A stretch of 64,000 nucleotides of DNA from Toxorhynchites rutilus septentrionalis (lineage: Eukaryota > Arthropoda > Insecta > Diptera > Culicidae): positions 165,663,328 to 165,727,327 of the forward strand of contig NC_073745.1 of NCBI RefSeq assembly GCF_029784135.1, written 5' to 3'. The notes under the pieces were generated by a model. That model was not told the origin of the DNA. It saw nothing but the letters and a program-made list of their open reading frames with translations, and did not search any database. Numbering within the stretch: position 1 is the first letter of the stretch; each line of letters starts with the position of its first letter. This document shows positions 28,034-39,345 of the stretch, piece after piece. The position numbers were made by a program, and so were the translations under genes.

Positions 28034-29254
28034 TTAAAATTTCTCATTCTGTTCTACAGGATTTGTGTTGGAATCACATGTATTTGATGGTTGTTGTTTA
28101 GGGCCTTGTACATAGCTAATCGGAATTAAGCCACACGTTGTACTATCTTTAGAAGCTAATACCCAACCGGTGTTGATCAAATTATGCTCAGTTTGAACAA
28201 CTCTAGGAGCGATTGATAATCGTTCACCTGCGTAGATTGTAAGCTCATTTGGGTTTGAAGAGTTGAAGTTATACAGTGCGACAGCTTCGATAGGATTTTG
28301 CCACGTTTTGGGATCTTGAGCTACAAATAAAAAAGCATGTTATTTTGAAAACAATAACAAATAAAAAAGCATGTTATTTTGAAAACAATAACAAATAAAA
28401 AAAATACCATATTTTGTGTCGTTTTCGTTGCCGAAAAGCTTCATCAGCAAATACGGCGCGGACATAATAAATCCGAGGAAAAGTAGAATTGGAGCCGATG
28501 ATCCTTTCGGTTGATATCCAGCACGCGTTTCAATCTCTGCTGATCTAAAAGCGTCTTTGAAGCCTTCAATAGAAGGATCCGTTTTTCTTATTCTTAGCAA
28601 ATACAGTGTCCTAAGCGTCGGGATAAAACGTTATTAGTTTTATAATGATTATTTAGAAGTATATACTTTCGATAACACCAGATAATCCAACGAAATAGAG
28701 CAAACGAAGTCCAAAGCTGGGCGAATACCCCACGTAAGTGCGCGAAATTTGATGCTACGCCTAGTACTGCTCTGAATGAACTAGTCAATGCAAAAAATGT
28801 TGAATCCAACATCGCAGCAATGTTGCTCACAGTCCCGACCAATGATTCTATATTTTGGAAAGCAGATCTCGAATTCTCCTCTGCCATCGTGATAAATCTA
28901 CAAATTGAAATATGAAGAACAAAAACAGCTAAAATTTCGCTGATTTCCCTACCTTTGTTCTGGATAGGTCGAGGAACCGAACCCATAACCACCTCCGTAA
29001 ACATTGTTATAATTGTTGTATCCATATCCTCCAAATGTTCCGTATCCACCTCCAGCTCCGGAATATGGAAACGAAGACAAATTGAACCGATTGTAGTTAC
29101 CGTAAGAATTATTGATATTTGACTGGAAGGGTCTTGGTGGCACGAGAGGTGGCTGATTAGTAGGAACTACACCTACATGAGTATTCAGCGGAAAATGATT
29201 ACCAAAAACTCTGGGTTCGCTGATATTTGGGTTTCTGAAGTTGGATGGTTGCAT
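28034..29254 (-). CDS. Pex13: peroxisomal membrane protein PEX13 (peroxin 13)
   Basis: Peroxisomal docking protein that receives PEX5 with its PTS1 cargo. Four exons: 29254-28953, 28897-28667, 28610-28408, 28320-28034, all with GT/AG borders and consistent phases, 340 residues. The N-terminal third is Pro- then Gly/Tyr/Asn-rich (GGYGTFGGYGYNNYNN). Hydrophobic segments follow around 125-145, 160-175 and 215-237 (ILLFLGFIMSAPYLLMKLF). A C-terminal SH3 domain (about 256-318) shows ALYNF, GWVLAS and GLIPISYVQ; in the family it binds PEX14 and PEX5. No gene of related function adjoins it. Intact. Confidence 0.95.
28332..28401. repeat. tandem duplication inside Pex13 intron 3
   Basis: A ~34-bp unit (AAAAAGCATGTTATTTTGAA..) occurs twice back to back within the intron between exons 3 and 4. 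It leaves splice sites untouched; likely recent replication slippage. Confidence 0.9.
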
Positions 29255-29565
29255 GTCGCACGATATATAGTACTAAAATTACAAAAAAAAAACTGTTTAA
29301 AAATAAAAAGCAATGCTCATAACTATGGAATATATTATTGCAATGTAAGTTCAAATTATTCCTAATTACTCGATAAAAACTGTTTAATCTCGATTTAGCG
29401 AGACAAATCTACTCTATAAATAACTGCTAAATGGTTTGTAAGTAGCCCTAAATATCACAATTTATTATTAATATATTAAACATGAAAAACAAATACAATC
29501 GGATGAAATGTTGAACTTCCACATAGAATTTCGAAATGACATAGGATATAGCAAGACAAGAAGGT
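29255..29565. promoter_or_regulatory. upstream region of Pex13
   Basis: AT-rich, no obvious TATA. The transcription start is not determinable from sequence. No repeat shared with the rest of the window noticed. Confidence 0.35.
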
Positions 29566-29569
29566 GGGT

Positions 29570-29860
29570 CAACTTAGGGTGCTCATACACTGTTTGACCC
29601 AAGACGGGTCTATGGTACTAGGTGAGGCCGTTTCGTCACTAAGTTGGTTAGGGGAGCGGTATATGAAAACAGTACGGAAGAAAGCAGAAGGGGAATTATT
29701 TGCTTGAAGCGTGAAAGAAACAGACTGATCATGAGCGAGCTTGGGCACAGGCGTATTGTGCTATGTTTACCAACAAAACACAGTAGACTCCCAAGATGGC
29801 TGAAGAGTGATTTTAGCAAGTTGGCCCACCTTAGGATATACTTCTAGGCGCCTTGGTTTG
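29570..29860 (+). repeat. dispersed repeat family 3, copy 1
   Basis: GTGAGGCCGTTTCGTCACTA .. GAAGCGTGAAAGAAACAGAC .. TTAGGATATACTTCTAGGCG with an end in GCGCCTTGG. Two more copies, partly in tandem, lie at 36957-37370, and an end fragment at 37735-37795. Non-coding; terminal words CCAAGGCGCC and its complement suggest a TIR element, but I could not fix the ends. Confidence 0.7.
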
Positions 29861-30890
29861 ACCGAAGCCAAATATTTGACTCTTTTTGACAGATAAAATT
29901 TGGTCAACGTGTACTGATCAAATATATTCTACACAAAACACGACAAGCAAATATTCAATTATTGGATGCCTAAAATATTTTTTCAGTCTGTTCTTCGAAC
30001 CTGTCGGTACATGGTTAGGTTACCTTGGATATTTCAGTTGATTTTTTTTCCATGTTCGGTGTTTGATATTGTTTACTACTGTTTAAAATTGAAGAGTGGC
30101 AAACAAAATAGTGTTCGTACAAATATCAAATCAAACCTTATCTGTCAAAAAATATCAAATATTTGAACTCCAGGCAAACAATGTACGGCCACCTTTACAG
30201 AAACGAAGATGCTGAAACGATAGGTGTTTCGTTCTTGACACTTTCTTGATAAGACGTGAAACGAGTAGCGATACGTAGCTTTCAGATTTATTTACTTTTT
30301 GTTGGTCGTGTGGATATGGTTTCATATCAATTTGCTGAGGAAAATAACTGAAGGAAAAAATAAGCAAATATATTTTCGTGAAAAATAGTGTACTATAGCT
30401 GCACGCTATTTCGCTTCAAATTTATTCATGTAACATAGAAGTCAAAAACATTCCTCGTCGATTATTTGTAAGAGACGAACACACATTGTCCGTCCTCCGC
30501 TACAATATCGAAGCTGGAAAGTTTTTTTTCCCCTCCGCCAAAGTGATTTTTGGTTGTTGTTTTTTTTTTCTTTCGCCCATTGGTGACAAGTTAAGTGCCA
30601 ACGCATCCGGAACAGCGAGGAAGCAGCACCTCTCCAGCGACGCTGGACCGGTGTTCTGTGAATTGGTTCCATTGAGCGTCACATTTGTATCTTCACCAAA
30701 CATCAAACAGAGAAGTACAATAGAATAGTTTTTGCCGTCTCGCTATTGTGCTTATACCGTAGCGTGCAGCGTTGTATAGCTCCCTGAATAGGGTTGTTCA
30801 AGTTGTTCGAACTCATCAGACTAAATTTTTTTATTGAGTTTTTATTTATTAATTTTTTTTTACGAAATTATTGTTTTTTTTTCAAGAAGA
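29861..30890. other. unassigned; may include 5' UTR of the following retroelement
   Basis: No gene recognised. 30430-30750 has long T-runs and overlapping small frames without similarity. The start of the RNase H-bearing retrotransposon may lie anywhere from about 30440 to 30900. Confidence 0.35.
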
Positions 30891-31020
30891 TTTTTGATTT
30901 GAGCTAGTTTTTAGTTTAAGTTAGTTTTTAGTCTAAGTTAGTTTTAAGTTGAGTTTTTGCGCGAGTGTGTGCGTGTGAGTTGTGTGTGTGCGTGCGAGTT
31001 TTTTTTTTCGTTTTCATAGG

Positions 31021-31045
31021 CGGTTGCGCACCGTCTGCGCAACCG
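31021..31045 (+). promoter_or_regulatory. perfect 10-bp hairpin just before ORF1
   Basis: CGGTTGCGCA (31021-31030) and TGCGCAACCG (31036-31045) pair perfectly around a 5-nt loop; the ORF1 ATG follows 2 nt later. In RNA this stem would sit at the initiation codon. Its role is unknown. Confidence 0.7.
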
Positions 31046-31047
31046 TT

Positions 31048-32334
31048 ATGACATCTGCTGATGCCAATGTTGCGCGGACGCGTTATTATCAACAGTCCGC
31101 GAAGGCACCATGGGTTGTTTTCTTTCGGCCCAAGGAAAAAGCTTTGAGAACTCTTGATATTTCAAGAGATTTGCTGCGTAATTATAAGGGCGTCTCGATA
31201 CATAAAGAGAGACCGGACAAACTGCGTGTAGAAGCACCGACTTTTGATGTGGCCAACAAGATTGTTGACCACGAAGTTTTTAACAGGGAGTATCACATCT
31301 ACATCCCTTCTCGAGAAGTGGAGATAGAAGGCGTAGTAACCGACGCGAGTCTGAGTGTCGATGAACTAAAACAAGCGTCGGGTTCCTTCAAAAACTCGAT
31401 GATTGGAGATCTTGTAAAGATCCTGGATGTTAGAAATCTGCATTCAGCATCTTTGGAAGAAAATAAAAAAGTTTATAAGCCCTCGCACTCTTTTCGAGTT
31501 ACTTTCGCAGGTTCTGTTCTCCCAAATTATGTGAAAGTAGAAAATGTTTTTTTCCCAGTGCGCCTGTTTGTACCGCGGGTTTATAATTGTACCAAATGTA
31601 AAAAGTTGGGACACTCGGTTAGCCACTGCGGCAACAAATTTCGTTGCGGCAAATGTGGCGATAAACATAGTGAGGATTCTTGCACTCAAACAGTGGAAAA
31701 ATGTATTCACTGTGGCGAGAATCCTCACCCTCTACAAGAGTGCCCAAGGTACAAACAGCACTCCGATAAAGTGAAGCGTTCTATCGCTGGACGCTCCAAG
31801 CGGACTTATGCCGAAATGCTAAAGACCGCATCAGCCGCTCAAAATGAAAACCAATTTTCGGTTTTGTCATCTCAAGAATCGGATTCTGATTCTGATGAGG
31901 GTCATACTTCGGCTGCACCAGAATCTTCAATAAAGGATGAATCATCAAAAAGAAAGCTCTCTTCACCAATGGTGCACCGTAAGAAAGCTAAAATGACCCT
32001 CGGAAGATTGTCTAATTCCAAGGGAAATAGTAGCAAAAAAACGAATCCGAAGGCTCCTTCTCAGCCAGTTCCTGGTTGCAGCAAGGTTTTTACGTCATTA
32101 CCCAGAGAAGAGAGAAATAAAAACGCTGCTCCTCGATCTTCTCGTAGAAAATTCGCGTCTAATCGAGGATTGATAGCTTTTTCGGACATTGTGGACTTCA
32201 TACTAAACACGTTCAAAATTCAAGACCCCCTCAGAAGCCTTATTTCTGCCTTGCTTCCATCTTTAAAGTCTTACCTTAAGCAATTGACTGCTTCATGGCC
32301 CCTCCTTGCATCAATCATATCTTTCGATGGATAA
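31048..32334 (+). CDS. non-LTR ORF1, gag-like with zinc knuckles
   Basis: 428 residues from ATG 31048 (MTSADANVARTRYYQQ). The first half has an RRM-like gag fold region; three Cys-His knuckles sit at about 185-245: CTKCKKLGHSVSHC, CGKCGDKHSEDSC and CIHCGENPHPLQEC. A Ser-rich acidic and basic tail follows. The frame is intact although ORF2 is not. Upstream in-frame sequence (from 30982) is also open, but ATG 31048 follows the hairpin and is preferred. Would bind element RNA. Confidence 0.85.
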   Translation: MTSADANVARTRYYQQSAKAPWVVFFRPKEKALRTLDISRDLLRNYKGVSIHKERPDKLRVEAPTFDVANKIVDHEVFNREYHIYIPSREVEIEGVVTDASLSVDELKQASGSFKNSMIGDLVKILDVRNLHSASLEENKKVYKPSHSFRVTFAGSVLPNYVKVENVFFPVRLFVPRVYNCTKCKKLGHSVSHCGNKFRCGKCGDKHSEDSCTQTVEKCIHCGENPHPLQECPRYKQHSDKVKRSIAGRSKRTYAEMLKTASAAQNENQFSVLSSQESDSDSDEGHTSAAPESSIKDESSKRKLSSPMVHRKKAKMTLGRLSNSKGNSSKKTNPKAPSQPVPGCSKVFTSLPREERNKNAAPRSSRRKFASNRGLIAFSDIVDFILNTFKIQDPLRSLISALLPSLKSYLKQLTASWPLLASIISFDG

Positions 32335-35300
32335 TTCATCTAACGTAGTAGAAGATATGATCAATGTGCTACAATGGAACTGCCGTAGTCTAGTGCCTAA
32401 ACTAGACTCGTTCAAATTTTTACTTCAAAATTATGATTGTGATATATTCGCTCTTTCCGAAACATGGCTTTCTTCTGACACAGAACTCAACTTCCACGAT
32501 TTTAATATTATTCGCCTGGATAGAGATGATTCCTATGGAGGAGTACTTTTAGGGATCAAAAAGTGCTACTCTTTCTAAAAAATTCCTCTCCCAGCTCTAT
32601 CAGACGTCGAAATCGTCGCTTGTCAAATAACTGCAAAGAATAAAGAACTCTGCATAGCTTCAGTATACGTTCCCCCGAATACTTCCATTAGCCGTAGTCA
32701 ACTTTGGAATCTAATTTCGATTCTCTCAACCCCAGTTCTAATTTTGGGTGATGACTTTATGATGACGCTAGGGCGGCTATTTTTTACGATTTATGTGACG
32801 ATTTCAACTTGACTATCTTGAACACTGGTGAAGTGACACGAATTGCAAAACCTCCGGCTCGAGAAAGCCGACTCGATCTATCTTTGTGCTCAAACTCGCT
32901 ATCATTAGATTGTCAGTGGAAGGTCATAAATGATCCCCATGGTAGCGATCACTTGTCAATCAACATATCAATCAAGTGTAGCCCGCAATCCACTGAACCA
33001 TCTCGAGTTCCATTTGATCTAACAAGGAACATCGACTGGCAAAAATTTGCAACGGCGGTAACAATCGGTGTCGAATCAATAGATATACTTCCACCATTGG
33101 AAGAATATCGATTCTTCGTCGATTTATTGTATAAAAGCTCACTGGAAGCACAAAAAAGAAAAGTTCCAAGTGCTTCATTTAAAAGAAAACCAGCCACTCC
33201 TGGCTGGGACGATGAATGCACAAAATTGTATTTGAAAAAATCTGATGCTTTCAAAGCTTTTCGCAGACATGGAACATCCACACACTTCGAGGAATATTCA
33301 AAGCTTGAAATACAGCTGAAACAATTAGTTAAAGCAAAAAAACGCGGTTACTGGCGCAATTTCATCGAAGGTCTTTCTCGTGAAACCTCAATACGCACCT
33401 TGTGGAGGGTAGCTCGCAACATGCGTAACCGCTCATCTACCAACGAGAGTGAAGAATACTCCAACCGATGGATATTCGATTTCGCTAAAAAGGTCTGTCC
33501 AGACTCAGTTCCAGCCCAACATATTCTTCGAGAAACGTCTCCAAGCGGTGGACCTCTGGACAGACCATTCTCAATGCTGGAATTTTCTATGGCTCTTCTT
33601 TCATCGAACAAGAGCGACAGACCCGGAAGCGATATGATTAAATTCGTTCTTCTAAAAAATCTTCCCCATATCGCGAAAAGACGCTTGCTAGACTTATTCA
33701 ATACTCTACTAGAAAACAATATTGTGCCACCCGAATGGAGACAGGTCAAAGTGATAGCAATTCAAAAGCCTGGCAAACCAGCGTCTGACCATAACTCATA
33801 CCGTCCGATTGCTATGCTCTCGTGCATTAGAAAATTGCTGGAGAAAATGATCCTTCGAAGACTCGATCAATGGATCGAGACAAATTATTTGCTATCAAGT
33901 ACACAATTTGGGTTTCGCAAGAGCAAAGGAACAAACGATTGTCTAGCGTTGCTTTCTACAGATATTCAACTGGCCTTTGCGCACAAGGAGCAACTGGCTT
34001 CAGTATTTTTGGATATTAAGGGAGCTTTTGATTCAGTTTCCATAGAAATTCTGTCAGACAATCTGAACAGATGTGGACTTCCTGGAATTTTGAATAACTT
34101 CTTGTACAATTTGTTGTCAGAAAAGCAAATGAACTTCACCCTTGGACAGCTGACAACTTCCAGAAATAGTTATATGGGTCTACCCCAAGGCTCATGTCTC
34201 AGCCCCCTTCTTTATAATTTTTATGTGAAAGATATTGACAGTTGTTTGGCAGAACTATGCACGCTAAGACAACTTGCAGATGATGGTGTGGTTTCCGTCA
34301 GAGGTCCCCATGCCGAAAACTTGCAAAGACCATTGCAAAATTCCCTAGATAACTTGTCTTCTTGGACAAGGAACTTAGGGATAGAATTCTCGCCGCAGAA
34401 AACAGAACTGGTAGTGTTTACTCGAAAGCGGTCCCCAGCCCAATTGCAACTTAAGCTTTTGGGGAGAAACATTACCCAATCATTGACCTTCAAGTACCTT
34501 GGTGTCTGGTTTGATTCAAAATGCACTTGGAATACCCACATTACGTATTTGAAGCAAAAATGTCAAAAGAGGGTCAACTTTCTCCGCTCGATTTGCGGCA
34601 CGTGATGGGGAGCTCATCCGGGAGATCTCATAACGCTTTATAAAACAACTATTCTATCTATTCTGGAGTATGGCTCTTTCTGCTTTCTCTCAGCAGCTAA
34701 AAGTCACCTTCTAAAATTGGAACGAATTCAATATCATTGTCTGCGTATAGCTCTCGGCTGTATGCACTCAACGCATAACATGAGTCTCGAGGTTCTGGCA
34801 GGAGTAACTCCTCTACAGAACCGATTCTGGGAACTTTCTCTCAGAATACTGGTGAAATGCGGTATCACGAACACACTTGTGATTGAAAACTTTGATAAAA
34901 TGCTTCATCTAAATATACAATCTCGGTTTATGAGAATTTATCATCACTATATTTCATCAGATATTTGTCTTCCATCGTTTACTCCAGACCGTGCTCACTT
35001 CACCATCAGCAGTTCCTCAATTGAATACGATCTGTCGATGAAACAAGCAATACTTGGGATTTCAGATCAGCTTCGACCAACTTTCATTCCCCGTATTTTT
35101 AACCGAAAGTACCAAAAAGTCAATTGCATGAAAAGATACTTCACTGATGGGTCTCGCCTCAATGGATCCACTGGCTTCGGTGTTTTCAATGAAAATTCAA
35201 GCGCCTTCCGTAAACTGCAGGAACCTTGTTCCGTTTATGTTGCTGAGCTGGCAGCAATCGACTTCGCATTGGGGATGATCTCCAACAAGCCTGCAGACCA

Positions 35301-35972
35301 TTACTTCATTTTCTCGGATAGTCTCAGTTCGCTTGAGGCTCTCCAGTCGATGAAAACTAGTAGGCACCCATCTTATTTCCTCACAAAAGTGAGACAGCAG
35401 ATGAGTGCACTGATCGAAAGATCTTATAAGTTAACCTTTGTTTGGGTCCCCTCTCATTGCTCAATTCCTGGCAATGAGAAGGCGGACACTCTCGCAAAGG
35501 TGGGTGCCCAGGAAGGCGAATTGTTTGATAGACAGATTTCATACGATGAATTTTTCCAATTACTGCGTCAGAGTTCCCTCTTGAGTTGGCAAACCGATTG
35601 GGACACTGGAAGTCTTGGGCGGTGGTTCCAAAGGTTTCTTCGAGAGCGTGGTTCAAAGGTTTGGACTTAAGTCGTGACTTCATTCGTGTAATGAGTAGAC
35701 TTATGTCCAATCACTACTCGCTAGATGTGCATCTCCACAGAATAAATCTTGTTCAAAGCAACGTCTGTCGGTGTGGAAACGGTTACGATGACATCGATCA
35801 CGCAGTTTGGCAATGTACGGATAATTACGCAGCCAGAGAGTACCTTTTGAATGCCCTTGAGGTCCAAGGAAGAAAACCCTATGTTCCTGTTAGAGACGTG
35901 TTGGGAACTCGCGACATCTGCTATATGCAGTTGATCTATATGTTTGTGAAACGGTCTAGTATAAGTATTTAA
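32327..35972 (+). pseudogene. non-LTR ORF2: endonuclease-RT-RNase H, broken
   Basis: Domains in order: APE (VLQWNCRSLVPKLDSF, SETWLS, then GDD at the expected GDFN site, SDHLSI), RT (FLDIKGAFDSVS, GLPQGSCLSPLLYNF, LADDGVV), RNase H (FTDGSRLNGSTG, AELAAIDFAL, FSDSLSSLEAL, PGNEKADTLAK) and a CRCGNGYDDIDHAVWQC finger. Lesions: TAA at 32576-32578; a deletion with frameshift at about 32755 removing the segment after GDF; TGA at 34603-34605; frameshift near 35660. RT motif C is LADD rather than the usual YADD/FADD. Confidence 0.88.
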
Positions 35973-36311
35973 TGCTTTTGTGTTTTTCTTTTTCGTTATT
36001 AGTTTATTTGTCTTGTCCCCCCATCTCACCGTCGCCCACCCTCGACAGCTAGTCGAACACCAGATGCTATCCCTGGTCATTATGCACTATGCTACAGTGC
36101 GTGCGGCAACCCTCGGTTGAGACAACGATACCTCATATCCATATCCCCAACCTGACCCGTCCCACAAAAATGTTGCCCTTTTAACCTCGAGTAAACCGCG
36201 AGTATTCGGTCGAATCCTACTAAACATAGAAATTAGTTGAAACTTTGTATAAACAAACCTTGAATTAGCGGCTCCGCAAAGCTTATGCGATTGAGCCTTA
36301 CAAATAAATGA

Positions 36312-36955
36312 ACTGGATAGAAGTCAAAAACTCAAAATTCAAGGTTCAGGATTTCCTTTGATAAAAACATTCAACGCAACTGGTTATTTTCCTGTAATAT
36401 ATGGCAAATTAGCAACACAAAAGACAACTAATTTGAAAAGTAAGTGTTATTCAATAACAAGAAACCTTTCCAATTTTTTAACAGGTCTTTATTCTTCGCA
36501 GTACGACGTTAAAAAATTCCTGTGAAAACAGTTTATCATAAATAAATGAATCTACAATATACAAACTTGACTCACGTTTAGTGTTTCTTAATTTTAACTT
36601 TAAACATTCAATTTTTTCTGTCTCAATATAGTCTATTCAATTCACCTATTATTTTTCCGATTTAATTTAACTATCTGCCATCTTACTTTCGCTGCTCTAT
36701 TATCCTTTATTTACTTTCTATCAATTGTATTCTGTATTACACTTTCCACTGGGATAACGAGGGGCAATTGGAATCATCTGCTAACCATTAGAAATGTAAC
36801 CAAAGATGGAGGTTCGCCGCTAAAGATGCGACAGTAAGCACGAACCTGTTGCAATCATTGTCAACCTCCTTTTGCTCTAGCATTCATGCAAAACCAATTA
36901 CTTGTAGCAGCTCTTTCCGGATATTCTGGATCTGGTAATCTTCACAGCATTCACA
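36312..36955. other. unassigned AT-rich sequence
   Basis: No frame or repeat recognised. Confidence 0.3.
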
Positions 36956-36956
36956 G

Positions 36957-37370
36957 TGAGGCCGTTTCGTCACTAAGTTGGTTAGGGGAACGAACTAGGG
37001 GAACTATTTCCTTGAAGCGTGAAAAAGACAGACTGATCAAGAGCGAACTTCGGCACAAGCGTATTGTGTTTTGTTTACAAACAAAACACAGTAGACTTGC
37101 AAGATGGCTGAAGCAAGACGGGTCTATGGTACTAGGTGAGGCCGTTTCGTCATTAGGTGGGTTGAGGGAGCGGTATATGAAAACAGGAAGAAAGCAGAAG
37201 GGGAATTATTTGTTTGTAGCGTGAAAGAGACAGACTGATCACGAATGAGCTTCGGCAATAGCGTATTGTGTTTTGTTTACAAACAAAACACAGTAGACTT
37301 CCAAGATGGCTGAAGAGTGGTTTTAGCAAGTTGGCCCACCTTAGGATATACTTCTAGGCGCCTTGGGCTG
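36957..37370 (+). repeat. dispersed repeat family 3, two partial copies in tandem
   Basis: Copy 2 (about 36957-37115) and copy 3 (about 37115-37370) both begin GTGAGGCCGTTTCGTCA and share the GTTTACAAACAAAACACAGT and CAAGATGGCTGAAG blocks with 29570-29860. The junction reuses CAAGACGGGTCTATGGTACT from the start of the family, which indicates a head-to-tail insertion or unequal exchange. Confidence 0.7.
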
Positions 37371-38009
37371 AAGAGTGGTTTGAGCCAAGGCGCCTCTATA
37401 TATACCAGGTGAAACAATCATATGAAATGCACTTTCAGCCATATTGGAATTGCTGTCGGTATTGTTTACAAACAGTTGCCGGCAGCTCTCTACAAACTGC
37501 CACGACGCTTATTCGAACGATGCTTACTATGTTCTGCTTTCGCGAATTTATGTGAAAAAGAAGGGATGATTTTGTAGAATTTCATTCTCATCCAGTTCAT
37601 CCACTACTCTCGCATGTGAAAATGCAATAATGGCGTATCCTAGCAATAACAAAACAAACAACCCCCGCTCCACAAACCGTAATCCCCTTCTTCTTGAAGT
37701 GATGATGTTGCTTCACCTGTTATACATTTATACAAGCGCCTTGGTTTGAGCAAGTTGGCCCACCTTAGGCTATACTTCTACGCGCCTTGGGCCGAAAAGC
37801 AATTTCGATATTGGCGATCTAACGTACAAATCTACACCTAGGCGGCGCTGCGGTACAAGTGATGATGGTTTTAAATTTTGCCATGTGAGCTTAAGGAAGG
37901 TTTGTAGTTCTTTCCATAAATTACAGTGTTATAATCATAAAAGATTATTTGATTGCGATGAGCTTTTAAGAAATCAAATTCTGCGCAATTTTATGTATAA
38001 CATTTTATT
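37371..38009. other. unassigned, with family 3 end fragments
   Basis: CAAGGCGCCTCTATATATAC at about 37384 and CTACGCGCCTTGGG at 37780 are terminal words of family 3. No gene seen. Confidence 0.4.
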
Positions 38010-38261
38010 TATTTACCTCTTTCATTAGTGAAAACTATAAAAATGTTGCAAATAGTTGAATTAAAGAAGGAAATTCGAGAGCACAATCAAACACAAGTAG
38101 AAAAATGTACGATTCCTGCATGTGAGAACTACCTTGGAAAGCCCGGAAGTAAAATATACGTGATTTGTTTTTGAGTTTTAGGTTACATTAGCATCATTCT
38201 CTTAGTTCAAAAACAAAATCCAGATGTCTCACCGATCGTTTACGTTTTGCGTTATACTTAT

Positions 38262-38713
38262 GACAGACATACAGCTGTACTTGCGTTGTACTTCGAAAAT
38301 TGTATGTCTGTCACCATGTACAGCGCTAGAACCATGCAAGCAACTCGGTACAATCGCTGTACCTGTACCGACCTGTTTTACCGCTGTACATGGCTACAGT
38401 TGTACTGTGCGCAGCGCCGTAGACGGTTAGTGGTGGGTAGCATGAACAAGCAGGATCAAATCACTTGATAAACGTTCTTTTCATTGACTTTCTTTTAAGT
38501 TAATAACTCAGATTGGAAACTTTTTTGTTGTGTTTGATAGCTTAGACACTAAATAAAAACCTTTTTCATTGAAATATGTGGTGGAAATTGGAAAAATATC
38601 TGATTGTCAGTTTGACATACGGTACAATGTACAACCAAAGTATGTCTGTCATGGTACGATGGTACCTGTACAACGCTGTACACGTACAACGCAAGTACAG
38701 CTGTATGTCTGTC
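38262..38713 (+). mobile_element. MITE family 2, copy 2
   Basis: About 450 bp with TIRs GACAGACATACAGCTGTACT and internal GTACAGCG-type inverted words; non-coding. Small frames read from it are by-products of the repeat. Counterpart in the other arm: 49819-50262. Confidence 0.85.
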
Positions 38714-39279
38714 CCTGGTATTAGATCGCCAATTGACGAATTTACGCAAAGCTGAATCAGCTCATGCGACACCTACATTAGAGCTCAGAACTACAAAAGT
38801 GAGGGTGTTTGTTTATTTTACGCAATGAAAAGCGCGATTCGGTCGTAATTATTAATTTTATTTTTATTTAGATTCATTTCAGCCACTAAATGTCGTTAGT
38901 ATATGGTTAGAAAATTATTGTTTTGTATATTGCCGATGGTTTCAACAAGCGATTTTACCAAAGTCATAGATAATCTTCGGAAATTTTAGGTTTGATGATG
39001 CATACCGGTTATTGATACTATGGATAATTGTGATGAAATCGATATCATATCAAATTGGCTGATATCATTGATTATGTAGGGGCCGATACGAGAAGGATTT
39101 GCAGTATTTTTAGCGCAAAACACCCTATTCGTCGTTTACTTAGTTGAAAAAAATTAAAGTTACAATACTTATAACAAGCCATTCCTCGTAATATACGTAG
39201 CACATTGTAAAATGATGATTTTCTAACCTTTTCAGCACTCGAAAGTTTTAACCGCTGTTGAATTAAATTTCAGATAGCC

Positions 39280-39345
39280 GCGCGAGATAGTTAGTGGATG
39301 ATAATCCAGACGACCGGAATTCGAACCCACATCGGACCAGTTTTC
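39280..39345 (+). ncRNA. tRNA-like segment, probably an old SINE head
   Basis: TAGTTAGTGGATGATAATCC fits an A box and GGAATTCGAACCC a B box with one change; the copy in the opposite arm (about 49195-49255, minus) keeps the better B box GGAGTTCGAACCC. No paired acceptor stem seen. Could be a SINE or a decayed tRNA gene. Confidence 0.4.

Larger units (their letters stand above)
30900..36311 (+). mobile_element. RNase H-bearing non-LTR retrotransposon (LOA/I group), decayed
   Basis: Two-ORF LINE: ORF1 31048-32334, ORF2 32327-35972 (broken), 3' UTR to about 36311, ending CTCCGCAAAGCTTATGCGAT and a GCCTTACAAATAAATG tail. APE, RT and RNase H together with a C-terminal Cys-His motif indicate the LOA or I group. 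The two frames overlap by 8 nt (ATGGATAA). Inactive because of at least two stops and two frameshifts in ORF2. Confidence 0.75.

Noticed and set aside
34240..34300. LADD in the RT active site as an inactivating mutation
   Set aside because: The Asp pair is intact and I cannot tell from one copy whether Leu is the family state; other clear lesions already inactivate ORF2.
38224..38468. Conserved small proteins (MSHRSFTFCVILMTDIQLYL.. type) occurring many times
   Set aside because: They are translations of the family 2 MITE termini; both strands and several frames are equally open, and copies carry frameshifts.
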